Below are positions 7,218-16,118 of a stretch of 64,000 bases of DNA, piece by piece. Position 1 is the first letter of the stretch; each line of letters starts with the position of its first letter. Where the stretch lies: the NCBI RefSeq assembly GCF_900465315.1, contig NZ_UBIX01000013.1. The stretch is one strand, 5' to 3'. The notes beneath the pieces are model-generated. The model was not told where the DNA came from. It did no database searches and worked only from the letters and a program-made list of their open reading frames with translations. The position numbers and the translations under genes were made by a program. Source of the stretch: Asaia bogorensis_B. Lineage in GTDB: Bacteria; Pseudomonadota; Alphaproteobacteria; Acetobacterales; Acetobacteraceae.

Positions 7218-7958
7218 ATGACTGTAGCCCCCGCTAATGCTACCGATATTCCCGCAGCCCTTCGTGAAGATGGCTCATTGAAACTCGTCATTTTCGATTG
7301 CGATGGCGTGCTGGTTGATGGTGAGCATCTGTCGACCGCCAAGATGGCTGAAGAAGCCCGTCATTACGGCTGGAACATTTCCAATGACGAGGCCCACAAG
7401 ATTTTCACAGGTGGTGAACTTGTGAAAATTGGCGAGCGGATTGGTCGCGAGACCGGCACCGAGATGCCCGAGAACTGGGACATGATGATGCAGGACCGCA
7501 TCGTCAAAATGATGGAAACCGAAGCAGAGACCATCGATGGTGCTCATGACATGCTGCAAAGCGTGCATGATTTGGGCCTCCCCATCCGTATTGGTTCGAA
7601 CTCTTCCGGCGCTGAAATGGAAGCAAAGTTCTCGAGCACGGGGCTCGACGAGTTGCTCGAAGATGAGCGCATTCACTCGGGCCGTGATCTCGATATGCCA
7701 AAGCCGCGCCCCGATCTCTATTTGCACGCAGCTGAAATGGAAGGCGTGCATCCCGAGAATTGCATCGTGCTTGAGGATTCAGACACAGGTGCTGAAGCCG
7801 CTCGTCGCGCTGGTATGGCCTGTGTGCTGCTGCGCGACCTCAGCAAGCCTGCTCCCAGCTGGCCTGGCCTGCTCCGCATCGGGCATCTTTCTGAATTTCC
7901 GCTGATCCTCAAGCAAATTCTGGATGTGCAGTCTGGCGCAAAGGCAATCGCTGCCTGA
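7218..7958 (+). CDS. HAD superfamily hydrolase, subfamily IA
   Basis: A 246-residue phosphatase. The start at ATG 7218 follows GAGAGGA. After a short N-terminal extension, motif I is LVIFDCDGVLVD with Asp27 and Asp29; motif II Ser is in IGSNSS; motif III/IV are MPKPRPDLYLHAA and LEDSDTGAEAARRAG. The helical cap (about 35-105) places it in the same broad class as the upstream HAD, but the two are only distantly similar. A strong intrinsic terminator follows at once, so it is probably monocistronic. A Pho-box-like site upstream suggests expression under phosphate limitation, fitting a phosphate-releasing enzyme. The substrate, perhaps a sugar phosphate, is unknown. Confidence 0.85.
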   Translation: MTVAPANATDIPAALREDGSLKLVIFDCDGVLVDGEHLSTAKMAEEARHYGWNISNDEAHKIFTGGELVKIGERIGRETGTEMPENWDMMMQDRIVKMMETEAETIDGAHDMLQSVHDLGLPIRIGSNSSGAEMEAKFSSTGLDELLEDERIHSGRDLDMPKPRPDLYLHAAEMEGVHPENCIVLEDSDTGAEAARRAGMACVLLRDLSKPAPSWPGLLRIGHLSEFPLILKQILDVQSGAKAIAA

Positions 7959-7981
7959 GGCTTGGTGATCGTCCACTCGTC

Positions 7982-8010
7982 AAAAAGCCGTCCCTCGGGG
8001 CGGCTTTTTT
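7982..8010 (+). terminator. Intrinsic terminator of the HAD gene
   Basis: AAAAGCCGTCCC-TCG-GGGCGGCTTTTTT: a GC-rich stem with one mismatch and a run of six T, 24 bp after the stop codon. Confidence 0.85.
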
Positions 8011-8119
8011 AATGTCTGCTCAGTGGGTGAGGCAGGCAACATTCCTGCCTCACCCTGCGTTCGGCTTGCACGGGATTTTCCTTCCCAACCGCCCGCCGGG
8101 CAGAGCAAGGACAGGCATC

Positions 8120-8332
8120 ATGTCAGCAAAGGACTTCAAGAAGGGTGATGACGTCACCTGGAAGACGAGCAACGGCGAAACCGAGGGCCATGTGGTCAAG
8201 ACGGTTACGAAACCGATGAAGATCAAAAGCAATGAGGTGAAAGCGTCCAAGGACAATCCCAAAATTGTGGTGGAAAGTGACAAGACTGGTGCGAGGGCCG
8301 CGCACAAGCCAGACACACTGAACAAAAAGTGA
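8120..8332 (+). CDS. DUF2945 (hypervirulence-associated TUDOR-like) protein
   Basis: A 70-residue protein, MSAKDFKKGDDVTWKTSNGE followed by EGHVVKTVTKP and a lysine-rich C-terminus (KPDTLNKK). The spacing KKGDxVxWxxxxGxxxGxV is the mark of the DUF2945 family, a small SH3/TUDOR-like barrel of unknown biochemical role common in proteobacteria. It is very basic, which would permit nucleic-acid contact. The start at ATG 8120 was chosen over the longer frame from 8012, which has no homology-like sequence. Its stop overlaps a possible GTG start of the next gene, so the two are probably co-transcribed. Confidence 0.8.
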   Translation: MSAKDFKKGDDVTWKTSNGETEGHVVKTVTKPMKIKSNEVKASKDNPKIVVESDKTGARAAHKPDTLNKK

Positions 8333-8337
8333 CACAG

Positions 8338-8805
8338 ATGCAGATTCAATCGTTTCGGCGCTGGAGAGGCGCTGCGCTTGCCGCTCTGGCTTTCGCTGTG
8401 GCTCCCGCAATTGCGCAGGCAGCAGATGGCCAGTGTGATAACGCGAAATTCCAGGCAGATCAGGCCGGATTTCTGCAAACAGGTCCGACGCGTGTCGACC
8501 TGCCTGAACATGTCTGCGGAAAGGTCATGTCGGTCACCACGCGTGCGCGTCATACGCGCAGCGGTGTCCATGGCTACTTCATCATGCAGCTGGCGCCCGG
8601 GCAGGCCATTCGTATCGTGTCTGATCTCGACCGTATGAACGCACCCGCATGGCCATGGGTCAAGCCGGGCGATCAGGTTGAGGTCGTAGGCCGGTATTAT
8701 TTCGACTCAGCGCGCAGTCAGGGCATTGACTGGACGCATCATGGCACAGGCAGACACTGGGCGACGCCCGGCTATGTCGTCGTGAACGGTACACGCTACG
8801 AATAA
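8338..8805 (+). CDS. Periplasmic DUF3465-family protein
   Basis: A 155-residue secreted protein. A basic N-terminus and hydrophobic core (ALAALAFAVAPAIAQA) end in a typical AQA cleavage site. The mature part contains GKVMSVTTRARHTRSGVHGY, KPGDQVEVVGRYYFD and IDWTHHGTGRHWATPGYV, the hallmarks of DUF3465, a small OB-like fold. Histidines in WTHH and GRH are conserved in the family, but no activity is known. ATG 8338 is used; GTG 8329 overlapping the previous stop is possible. A bidirectional terminator follows immediately. Confidence 0.8.
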   Translation: MQIQSFRRWRGAALAALAFAVAPAIAQAADGQCDNAKFQADQAGFLQTGPTRVDLPEHVCGKVMSVTTRARHTRSGVHGYFIMQLAPGQAIRIVSDLDRMNAPAWPWVKPGDQVEVVGRYYFDSARSQGIDWTHHGTGRHWATPGYVVVNGTRYE

Positions 8806-8835
8806 AAAAAGCGGTGGGGTTTTCCCACCGCTTTT
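8806..8835. terminator. Bidirectional intrinsic terminator
   Basis: AAAAAGCGGTGGG-GTTTT-CCCACCGCTTTTT, a 13-bp perfect stem with A-run on one side and T-run on the other, directly after the DUF3465 stop and facing the end of clpA. Confidence 0.9.
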
Positions 8836-8908
8836 TCTTTTGGGCTCATGTGAGCCTGTTGTTTCTTTGCCCCTTGTCCGGCGGGATACCGAGGTAAGGG
8901 GGCTGCGG

Positions 8909-11245
8909 TCAGTTATCGCTGGTCGCTTCCGACTTCTCGTCGGAGTCTTCCTCACCATTTTTCGGTGTGGCCGGAGTGGCCTCAAGGAAGTCGAAGTGCA
9001 GTGCGTTGTCCTTGAGCCCGATGCGTACCGCACCGCCATTCGCCAGAGCACCGAACAATAGCTCCTCCGCGAGGGGCTTCTTGATCGTGTCCTGAATGAC
9101 GCGCCCCAATGGGCGTGCGCCGTAATGGCGGTCATAGCCGCGTTCAGCCAGCCATTCCTTGGCCGCGGAACTGATCTCGATCGTCACATGACGATCCGCC
9201 AGTTGGGCTTCAAGCTGCAGCACGAACTTCTCAACCACCCGGCCGACAGTCTCGGGTGTGAGATTGGCGAACGGGATGATCGCATCCAGGCGGTTGCGGA
9301 ATTCCGGGGTGAACAGGCGCTTGATGGCGTCTTCATCCTCACCCACACGATCCGTTCGGCCAAACCCGACAGCTTCCTTGCTCAGATCGGCCGCGCCCGC
9401 ATTGGTCGTCATGATCAGGATAACATTACGGAAGTCGATGGTCTTGCCGTTATGGTCGGTCAGACGGCCATGATCCATGACCTGAAGCAGGATATTATAG
9501 AGTTCGGGATGCGCCTTCTCGATTTCATCGAGCAGAAGCACCGCATGCGGGTGCTGGTCGATGGCATCGGTCAGCAAACCGCCCTGATCGAAACCCACAT
9601 AACCCGGAGGCGCACCAATCAGGCGTGAAATGGAGTGACGCTCCATATATTCCGACATGTCGAAGCGGATCAGTTCGACACCCAGAGAGGCGGCAAGCTG
9701 CTTGGCCACTTCGGTCTTGCCCACGCCAGTCGGTCCGGAAAACAGGTAGTTTCCGATAGGCTTCTCAGGATCACGCAAACCGGCACGAGCCAGCTTGATG
9801 GCAGAGCTGAGGGCTTCGATCGCCGTATCCTGACCGAACACCATGTTCTTCAGATCACGGGACAGGAGGCGAAGCGTTTCGCGGTCATCGGTTGAGACCG
9901 ATTTGGGCGGAATACGCGCGATCTTGGCCACGATCTCTTCAATATCCTTGAGCGTGACCGTCTTGCGGCGCTTGCTTTCGGGCAAGAGCATACGCGACGC
10001 ACCGGCTTCATCGATGATGTCGATTGCCTTATCCGGCAGCTTGCGGTCATGCATGTATTTGGCCGAAAGCTCGACCGCTGCCTTCAGGGCGTCGTCGGTG
10101 TAACGGACCTTATGATGGCGCTCGTAATTGCCTTTGAGCCCGCGCAGGATCTTGATCGTATCGCTGATCGAGGGCTCGGGCACGTCGATTTTCTGGAACC
10201 GGCGCACCAGCGCACGGTCTTTTTCGAAGTGCTGGCGGTATTCCTTGTACGTGGTCGAGCCAATGCAACGCAGCGTACCGGCTGCCAGTGCGGGCTTGAG
10301 CAGGTTGGACGCATCCATCGCCCCACCCGATGTCGCACCTGCGCCAATCACGGTGTGGATTTCATCGATGAAGAGGATGGCGCCCGGTGTCTGGTCCAGC
10401 TCTGTCACCACCGCCTTGAGACGCTCCTCGAAGTCACCGCGATAGCGGGTGCCAGCAAGTAGCGCGCCCATATCGAGCGAGAAGATCGTCGCATCGAGCA
10501 ACACCTCCGGCACATCACCTTCGACGATGCGCTTGGCAAGCCCTTCGGCAATAGCAGTCTTGCCTACGCCCGGATCACCCACATAGAGAGGGTTGTTCTT
10601 GGTCCGGCGGCACAGGATCTGGATCGTCCGCTCAACCTCACCGTCACGCCCAATCAGCGGGTCAATCTTGCCTTCCTCGGCACGCTTGTTGAGATCGACG
10701 CAATAGGCGGCGAGCGCTTCCTGCGGTTTGGCGGCCTTGCCCTGCTTCTCCTCACGTTCCCCTTCATCCTTGTCGCGCGACCCGGTCGGGGTGCGGCGGC
10801 TGGATTTGTCGGGTGCCTTGGCAATGCCGTGAGAGATGAAGTTCACGGCATCGAGCCGGGTCATATCCTGCAATTGCAGGAAATAGACGGCATGGCTCTC
10901 GCGTTCGGCAAAGAGCGCAACCAGCACATTGGCACCCGTCACTTCATCGCGGCCCGTCGACTGCACATGGATGGCCGCTCGCTGAATGACGCGCTGGAAG
11001 GCGGCTGTCGGCTTGGGCTCGGTGGGGCGGTCAGAAGCAAGGCCCGCCAGATCCTTGTCGAGAAACTCGGTTAGATCTGTACGGAGCTTTTCGAGGTCGA
11101 TTCCGCAGGCCTTGAAGACCGTCACCGAGTCCGTGTCTTCGGTCAGAGCCAGCAATAGGTGTTCGAGGGTTGCGTATTCGTGGCGTCGCTCACCGGCGAG
11201 GGTGAGGGCGCGATGGAGCGTCTGTTCGAGCATACGAGACAACAT
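8909..11245 (-). CDS. clpA: ClpA, ATPase/unfoldase of the ClpAP protease
   Basis: An AAA+ chaperone that recognises, unfolds and feeds proteins into ClpP. From ATG 11245 (AAGGAG 7 nt upstream) it is 778 residues, as expected for ClpA. The N-domain (about 1-145) binds ClpS; the first AAA module has Walker A GDPGVGKT (223-230) and Walker B FIDEIH; the second has GPTGVGKTE (504-512) and LLDEIEKAHPE. The segment AVGFGR stands where the ClpP-docking IGL loop is expected. The spacer coiled coil of ClpB is absent, and the adjacent clpS supports ClpA. The adaptor gene clpS lies about 115 bp upstream on the same strand. The C-terminus ends in an acidic tail. Confidence 0.96.
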   Translation of the reverse strand: MLSRMLEQTLHRALTLAGERRHEYATLEHLLLALTEDTDSVTVFKACGIDLEKLRTDLTEFLDKDLAGLASDRPTEPKPTAAFQRVIQRAAIHVQSTGRDEVTGANVLVALFAERESHAVYFLQLQDMTRLDAVNFISHGIAKAPDKSSRRTPTGSRDKDEGEREEKQGKAAKPQEALAAYCVDLNKRAEEGKIDPLIGRDGEVERTIQILCRRTKNNPLYVGDPGVGKTAIAEGLAKRIVEGDVPEVLLDATIFSLDMGALLAGTRYRGDFEERLKAVVTELDQTPGAILFIDEIHTVIGAGATSGGAMDASNLLKPALAAGTLRCIGSTTYKEYRQHFEKDRALVRRFQKIDVPEPSISDTIKILRGLKGNYERHHKVRYTDDALKAAVELSAKYMHDRKLPDKAIDIIDEAGASRMLLPESKRRKTVTLKDIEEIVAKIARIPPKSVSTDDRETLRLLSRDLKNMVFGQDTAIEALSSAIKLARAGLRDPEKPIGNYLFSGPTGVGKTEVAKQLAASLGVELIRFDMSEYMERHSISRLIGAPPGYVGFDQGGLLTDAIDQHPHAVLLLDEIEKAHPELYNILLQVMDHGRLTDHNGKTIDFRNVILIMTTNAGAADLSKEAVGFGRTDRVGEDEDAIKRLFTPEFRNRLDAIIPFANLTPETVGRVVEKFVLQLEAQLADRHVTIEISSAAKEWLAERGYDRHYGARPLGRVIQDTIKKPLAEELLFGALANGGAVRIGLKDNALHFDFLEATPATPKNGEEDSDEKSEATSDN

Positions 11246-11360
11246 GGGGGCGCTCCTTGAGGTCAGGCGTGACGGGTCAGCATGACAGGATGTAGGCAAA
11301 TAATGGGTTTGTAAAAGGGTCTCTCCTGCCGTTTCCCCGGCAAGGTCGAATAATTTCGAT

Positions 11361-11789
11361 TCAGGCTTTCTCGATCATGCATTGCAGCGGGTGCTGGTTC
11401 TGCCGTGCCAGATCCATCACCTGGGTTACCTTGCTCTCTGCCACCTCAAAGGTGAAGACACCGCAGACGCCAACGCCTTTTTTGTGGACATTGAGCATGA
11501 TGTTGGTCGCCTCCTCGCGTGATTTGGAGAAAAAGCGTTCCAGAACGTGCACGACGAATTCCATCGGCGTGTAGTCGTCATTCAGCATGAGAACCTTGTA
11601 CATCGCCGGACGACGCGTTTCGGGGCGCGCCTGGATGACGACGCTGATATGCGACTCGTCGTTATTGCCATCCTTGCGCGGTGGATCGTCCTCGCCCGCC
11701 AGATGAGGCAGGGTAGGGGCGGGGGTCACCGAGACATCGGCTAACCGGATTCCTGAAACTTCTGTGCGGTACGGCATGATCCAGACCAT
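11361..11789 (-). CDS. clpS: ClpS, adaptor for ClpA and the N-end rule
   Basis: A 142-residue adaptor that delivers N-degron proteins to ClpAP. The core (about 60-140) shows the family marks YKVLMLNDDYTPMEFVV, LERFF, A..IML.VH.KG and CGVFTFEVAE. About 45 residues precede the core, longer than the E. coli protein, so the true start is uncertain: ATG 11789, ATG 11777 or an internal start. No obvious Shine-Dalgarno sequence is seen. It is in the normal clpS-clpA order. Confidence 0.92.
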   Translation of the reverse strand: MVWIMPYRTEVSGIRLADVSVTPAPTLPHLAGEDDPPRKDGNNDESHISVVIQARPETRRPAMYKVLMLNDDYTPMEFVVHVLERFFSKSREEATNIMLNVHKKGVGVCGVFTFEVAESKVTQVMDLARQNQHPLQCMIEKA

Positions 11790-12046
11790 ATGGGATCAAT
11801 GCGGCGTTCGCAAAGATCATTCGTGCGTTTTGCGGACTTGCCGCGCGCGCATTCGCGCCACGTGGGACTGGACTTCCGGCCCCAAATCTCAGGTTGAAAT
11901 CCCTGATGAGGTTCAGTTGCGATTCTTGTGTGCTCTTTTACCTTATTTTTCCCTCAATTATGTCAGATCGTCGTGGACGGTTTGAAATGTGTCAGTCTAT
12001 GATACGAGTTAACGCCAGATCTCCGGGGGCACGAGTGACCTACTGC

Positions 12047-13165
12047 ATGCAGTCCGCTATCAAGACGAACCTGATCAAGGTCACCCGGGCGGACAAGGCG
12101 CGCAAATGGTCGGTGTTCACCCGTGCGCTTGTGGGTGCCGGGCTGGGGCTGGGTACTGTAGCGGTCTCGGCACCGGCACATGCCCAGTATGCTGGCCATG
12201 TCAGCTCCTATGTCGTGGATGTGAATAGTGGCGCTGTCCTCTCGCAGGTCGATCCTGACCTTCAGCGATATCCGGCCTCGCTGACCAAGCTCATGACCCT
12301 ATACATGGCGTTCCGCGCCATGCGTGCAGGCGAGATCACGGCTGATACCCCGGTGCCGGTCTCCATCCACGCGTCCATTCAGGCGCCTTCGAAGCTCGGC
12401 CTGGTTCCCGGCACGCATTTCGTGGTGCAGCAGGCGATTCTCGGCCTTGTTACCAAATCAGCAAATGACGCCGCCTGCGCGCTCGGTGAATTGCTGGGCG
12501 GAGGCGACGAGGTCCGTTTTGCGAATATGATGACTCAGCAGGCACGCGCACTGGGTATGTCGAATACGACGTTCCGCAATGCCTCGGGCCTGCCTGACCC
12601 CGATCAGGTGACGACGGCACGCGACCTGTCCATGCTGGCACAGCATCTGGTTCAGGATTTTCCTGAGTATTACCACTATTTTTCCACGCCCATGTTTGCG
12701 TTCCATGGGCGCATGATCCCGAACCATAACCCGATGCTCAAAACCTATGCGGGTGCGGACGGAATGAAGACCGGCTATACCGATCTGGCAGGGCATAATC
12801 TGATCACCTCCGCCCAGCGCAGCAATGTACGTCTTGTGGGCGTGGTGTTGGGCGCGCGCTCCAATCCCCAGCGCAACGCGATGATGGCAAACATCCTCGA
12901 TCAGGGTTTTGCGGCGGAAGGTGTGGCCCCCATGGCCCCGCTGCATCCCCCGGTTGTTCTGGCACGCAACACGCGCCGTCACGGGCATTTGTCTGCCGGG
13001 TCTGCGGCCGTTCTTGAGGTAGCAGAGGCGCCAACAGGCCCGCGCCGCTATCAGCCCCTTGCGCATGGTGCCAAGCACCACACAGTCGCGTCTGCAAAGC
13101 TGCGTATGGCTACGTCGCGTCATGTTGTCTCGACCCGGAAGACGAGCCGCCACCAAAAGGGTTGA
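12047..13165 (+). CDS. D-alanyl-D-alanine carboxypeptidase (S11, low-mass PBP)
   Basis: A periplasmic serine peptidase that trims the terminal D-Ala of peptidoglycan stem peptides. From ATG 12047 a basic leader and hydrophobic core end in APAHA-QY, a signal peptidase site. The three active-site motifs of penicillin-binding proteins are present: SLTK (Ser78, Lys81), SAN (138-140) and KTG within GMKTGYTD. The last 90 residues are basic and His/Arg-rich rather than the usual beta domain plus amphipathic anchor of PBP5. The reading frame is open back to 11894, with ATG 11999 another possible start; the signal-peptide position favours 12047. It diverges from clpS. Confidence 0.88.
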   Translation: MQSAIKTNLIKVTRADKARKWSVFTRALVGAGLGLGTVAVSAPAHAQYAGHVSSYVVDVNSGAVLSQVDPDLQRYPASLTKLMTLYMAFRAMRAGEITADTPVPVSIHASIQAPSKLGLVPGTHFVVQQAILGLVTKSANDAACALGELLGGGDEVRFANMMTQQARALGMSNTTFRNASGLPDPDQVTTARDLSMLAQHLVQDFPEYYHYFSTPMFAFHGRMIPNHNPMLKTYAGADGMKTGYTDLAGHNLITSAQRSNVRLVGVVLGARSNPQRNAMMANILDQGFAAEGVAPMAPLHPPVVLARNTRRHGHLSAGSAAVLEVAEAPTGPRRYQPLAHGAKHHTVASAKLRMATSRHVVSTRKTSRHQKG

Positions 13166-13277
13166 TCCGGTCAGGCGATAAAAAACGACGATCCGGCCTT
13201 GCTCCTCCTGCCCTGGCAGCGCATTTTCTCTGCATCATCCGTGAAGTAGATAACATGAGCGGGAGCAACAGCAGGGT

Positions 13278-14078
13278 ATGGACAGTATGGCGCACGACCA
13301 CGGGATCACGATTTACACTGAGGACGATTTTGTTGGCCTGAGAAAAGCGGGTCAACTCGCTGCCGCCACACTCGACATGATCACGCCCTATGTCGTGCCC
13401 GGCGCCAAGACCGATGATCTCAATCGTCTGATCCACGAATACACGCTCGATCATGGGGCAGTTCCTGCACCATTGAACTACCGTGGTTTCCCGAAATCCT
13501 GCTGCATCTCGATCAACCATGTCGTCTGTCATGGCATCCCTGGCGAGCGCTGCCTCAAGGATGGCGATATCGTCAATATTGATGTCACTTCCATCATCGA
13601 TGGCTGGTATGGCGATACGTCGCGCATGTATCTGGTGGGGAACGTGCCCCGCAAAGCCGTCAATCTGGTTGATGCAACCTACAAGGCCCTGATGCTTGGC
13701 ATTGCGGAAGTTGCGCCGGGCAAGACACTGGGTGACATCGGGCACGCCATCCAGAGCTTTGCCGAGGGGCAGCGACTTTCGGTCGTGCGCGATTTCTGCG
13801 GGCATGGCATCGGGCGTGAATTCCATGCCGAGCCGCAGGTCGTGCATTACGGCAAGCCGGGCAAGGGGTTGAAGCTGAGAGAAGGCATGGTGTTCACGAT
13901 CGAACCCATGCTCAATCTGGGCAAGGAAGGCACCAAGACGCTTGAGGACGGCTGGACAGCTGTGACGCGTGATCGTTCCCTTTCCGCACAGTTCGAACAT
14001 ATGCTTGCCGTAACGAGTGAGGGATGCGAGATTTTCACGCTCTCGCCTGCCGGCTTTACCAAGCCGCCTTACGTCTGA
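13278..14078 (+). CDS. map: Type I methionine aminopeptidase
   Basis: Removes the initiator methionine from new proteins in the cytoplasm. The 266-residue pita-bread fold shows all metal ligands: Asp102, Asp113 (GDTSR), His176 (GHGIGREFH), Glu209 (IEPM) and Glu240 (QFEHM), plus the substrate His85 in HVVCHGIP. The length fits type Ia enzymes without an N-terminal zinc extension. Start ATG 13278 follows AGCAGGGT; ATG 13287 is an alternative. It is followed by ggt in the same direction, 39 bp away. Confidence 0.95.
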   Translation: MDSMAHDHGITIYTEDDFVGLRKAGQLAAATLDMITPYVVPGAKTDDLNRLIHEYTLDHGAVPAPLNYRGFPKSCCISINHVVCHGIPGERCLKDGDIVNIDVTSIIDGWYGDTSRMYLVGNVPRKAVNLVDATYKALMLGIAEVAPGKTLGDIGHAIQSFAEGQRLSVVRDFCGHGIGREFHAEPQVVHYGKPGKGLKLREGMVFTIEPMLNLGKEGTKTLEDGWTAVTRDRSLSAQFEHMLAVTSEGCEIFTLSPAGFTKPPYV

Positions 14079-14117
14079 AGCCAAAGGCTTCTGTCTGATC
14101 TGCAAGGAACGATTTAC

Positions 14118-15932
14118 GTGAAGCGTGTCAGCACCCGGGTTGCGGCCCTGCCGCTCCTCCTCGCCAGCATTTCTGTCTCGAGTCTCGCCCAGGCTGCGCC
14201 AGCAGCCATGCCCTATGATCCGCTGGCCTTTGGCACGGTCAACCCGGCGCTCAAGCCCGCAAAGCCGGTTGTCGGAACGCGTGGCATGGTCGTATCGGCC
14301 CAGCATCTGGCGTCAGAGGCCGGGCGTCGTATTCTGGCGTCGGGTGGCAATGCGGCTGATGCTGCCGTTGCGGTGGGGTATGCGCTCGCGGTTGTCTATC
14401 CGGCTGCCGGCAATATCGGCGGCGGTGGCTTCATGACCCTGCGCCTGCCAGACGGCAAGACGACCTTCATCGACTTCCGTGAGCACGCGCCGCTCGCGGC
14501 CACGGCAACGATGTATCAGGATGCACAGGGCAAGGTTGACCCCAAGGCCTCCATCGAAGGTTGGCGGGCAATCGGCGTGCCGGGCACAGTTGCCGGACTG
14601 GATGAGATCCAGCGTCGCTGGGGCAAGCTCAGCCGTGCTCAGGTCATGGCACCGGCCATCGAGCTGGCGGAGAAGGGCTTCGTGATCGGGCAGGGCGATG
14701 CCGATCTTCTGCACACCAGCACATCGGCCTTCCAGAAAGATCCGCACGCATCGAAGATCTTTCTTCGTCCAGACGGCACGCCGCTCCAGCCGGGCGATCG
14801 TCTGGTGCAGACAGAGCTTGCCCGCACATTGCGCAGCATCGCGAGCCAGGGGCCAGACGTGTTTTACAAGGGAGATATCGCCCAGCGCGTCGTAGCCGCC
14901 AGCAAGCAGAATGGCGGGATTCTGAGCCTCGCCGATTTTGCGGCCTATCACACGCGTGAGCTGGAACCGATTCATTGCAGCTATCGTGGCTATGATATCG
15001 ATACAGCCCCGCCTCCCAGCGGTGGTGGCGTGGCCCTGTGCGAAATGCTCGACATTCTGTCTGGCTATGACATGAAGCAGCTTGGCCTGCGCACGGTGGC
15101 TGGCGTTCAGCGTCAGGTAGAGGCTATGCGCCATGCCTATTCCGACCGCCGCGATCTGGGTGATCCGGACTTCGTGAAGAACCCGGTTGCTCATCTGATC
15201 GACCCGACCTATGCGGCCGCCATCCGTCAGGGTATTCCGCTCGATCACGCCCTGAATTCCGATGCGCTGGTCGCGGGCGCCCCCCTGCCGGGTGTCATGC
15301 AGGCCCAGCCTGCCCAAGATCACGAAAAGCATGAGACAACGCAGTTTTCTGTAGCTGACCGCTCAGGCTTCGCCATTTCTGCCACCTACACGCTTAATGG
15401 CTGGTTCGGCGCGGGTGTTATCGGTGGGGATACCGGCTTCTTCCTCAATGACGAGATGGATGATTTTGCCGCCAAGCCGGGCAGTGCCAACATGTTTGGC
15501 ATTGTCGGGTCCGAGGCCAATGCCATCGCGCCGGGCAAGACTCCTCTGTCATCCATGGCCCCCACGATCATCACGCATGAGGGCAAGCCTTTCATGGTGA
15601 TCGGCAGCCCCGGCGGTTCACGCATCCCCACCATCATCCTGTCTGTCGTGCTCGGGGTGATCGATGGCGGGCTGGACATCCAGCAGGCCGTGGATCTGCC
15701 GCGCATTCATGAACAGTGGAAGCCCTCGGCGATCGAGCTCGAACCGCGGGCACTCAGCCCTGATGTCATGCAGCAGCTTCAGATCGAGGGATACGCGCTC
15801 TCGCCGCATCGCCCCTGGGGTGTGGCCGAGGGAATTCTCTTCGGGCGTCCATCGGTTGCGGCACCTGCAAGCGGCAAGCTTTATGGGGGCTGGGACCGAC
15901 GCCATGAAGGCGGCGGCGCAAGCGGATTGTAA
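14118..15932 (+). CDS. ggt: Gamma-glutamyltransferase precursor
   Basis: A periplasmic enzyme that hydrolyses or transfers the gamma-glutamyl group of glutathione and related peptides. The 604-residue precursor starts at GTG 14118 (AAGGA 9 nt upstream) with a signal peptide ending near SLAQAAP. Substrate-binding Arg/Glu in DFREHAP (119-125) is present. Autocleavage is expected before Thr407 in ETTQFSVAD, giving a large and a small subunit; GFFLNDEMDDF (lid loop) and GSPGGSRIPT (oxyanion region) follow. A 24-nt hairpin and the SRP RNA gene come next. Confidence 0.95.
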   Translation: MKRVSTRVAALPLLLASISVSSLAQAAPAAMPYDPLAFGTVNPALKPAKPVVGTRGMVVSAQHLASEAGRRILASGGNAADAAVAVGYALAVVYPAAGNIGGGGFMTLRLPDGKTTFIDFREHAPLAATATMYQDAQGKVDPKASIEGWRAIGVPGTVAGLDEIQRRWGKLSRAQVMAPAIELAEKGFVIGQGDADLLHTSTSAFQKDPHASKIFLRPDGTPLQPGDRLVQTELARTLRSIASQGPDVFYKGDIAQRVVAASKQNGGILSLADFAAYHTRELEPIHCSYRGYDIDTAPPPSGGGVALCEMLDILSGYDMKQLGLRTVAGVQRQVEAMRHAYSDRRDLGDPDFVKNPVAHLIDPTYAAAIRQGIPLDHALNSDALVAGAPLPGVMQAQPAQDHEKHETTQFSVADRSGFAISATYTLNGWFGAGVIGGDTGFFLNDEMDDFAAKPGSANMFGIVGSEANAIAPGKTPLSSMAPTIITHEGKPFMVIGSPGGSRIPTIILSVVLGVIDGGLDIQQAVDLPRIHEQWKPSAIELEPRALSPDVMQQLQIEGYALSPHRPWGVAEGILFGRPSVAAPASGKLYGGWDRRHEGGGASGL

Positions 15933-15944
15933 AAAAACCTGATC

Positions 15945-15968
15945 CTGCCTCTTGCGCATGAGAGGCAG
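15945..15968 (+). terminator. Hairpin after ggt
   Basis: CTGCCTCT-TGCGCATG-AGAGGCAG, an 8-bp perfect stem 12 bp after the ggt stop codon. The T-run is missing, but the position between ggt and the SRP RNA gene suggests a transcription end. Confidence 0.45.
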
Positions 15969-15988
15969 AATGGTGTTAACCCTGCACC

Positions 15989-16084
15989 GGGAGGTCGGCC
16001 TTGGACGGACGGCTTGCGAACCCGGTCAGGTCCGGAAGGAAGCAGCCGCAGTGAGTTTTGTTCGGGTCATGTGTTCGGCCTCCC
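15989..16084 (+). ncRNA. ffs: Signal recognition particle RNA (4.5S type)
   Basis: A 96-nt RNA that pairs with Ffh to target membrane proteins. The conserved domain IV loop GGTCAGGTCCGGAAGGAAGC is intact at about 16023-16042, and the ends GGGAGGTCGG and CGGCCTCCC are complementary, giving the long hairpin of the small bacterial SRP RNA. It lies directly upstream of dnaX, a position seen in many bacteria. Confidence 0.95.
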
Positions 16085-16118
16085 ACCCTCTGAAGCAGCC
16101 GGTCTCGTCGCACGAGTC

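Noticed and set aside
7019..7237. Possible small membrane protein upstream of the second HAD gene
   Set aside because: It overlaps the HAD start, contains the promoter-like TTGACG region and has an arginine-rich unstructured end; it looks like chance.
13110..14306. A 398-codon minus-strand open frame over map
   Set aside because: The plus strand encodes a complete methionine aminopeptidase with all metal ligands; the antisense frame spans three plus-strand features.
16014..16118. Upstream extension of dnaX by 35 codons
   Set aside because: These codons lie within the SRP RNA gene, so the ATG at 16119 is the sensible start.
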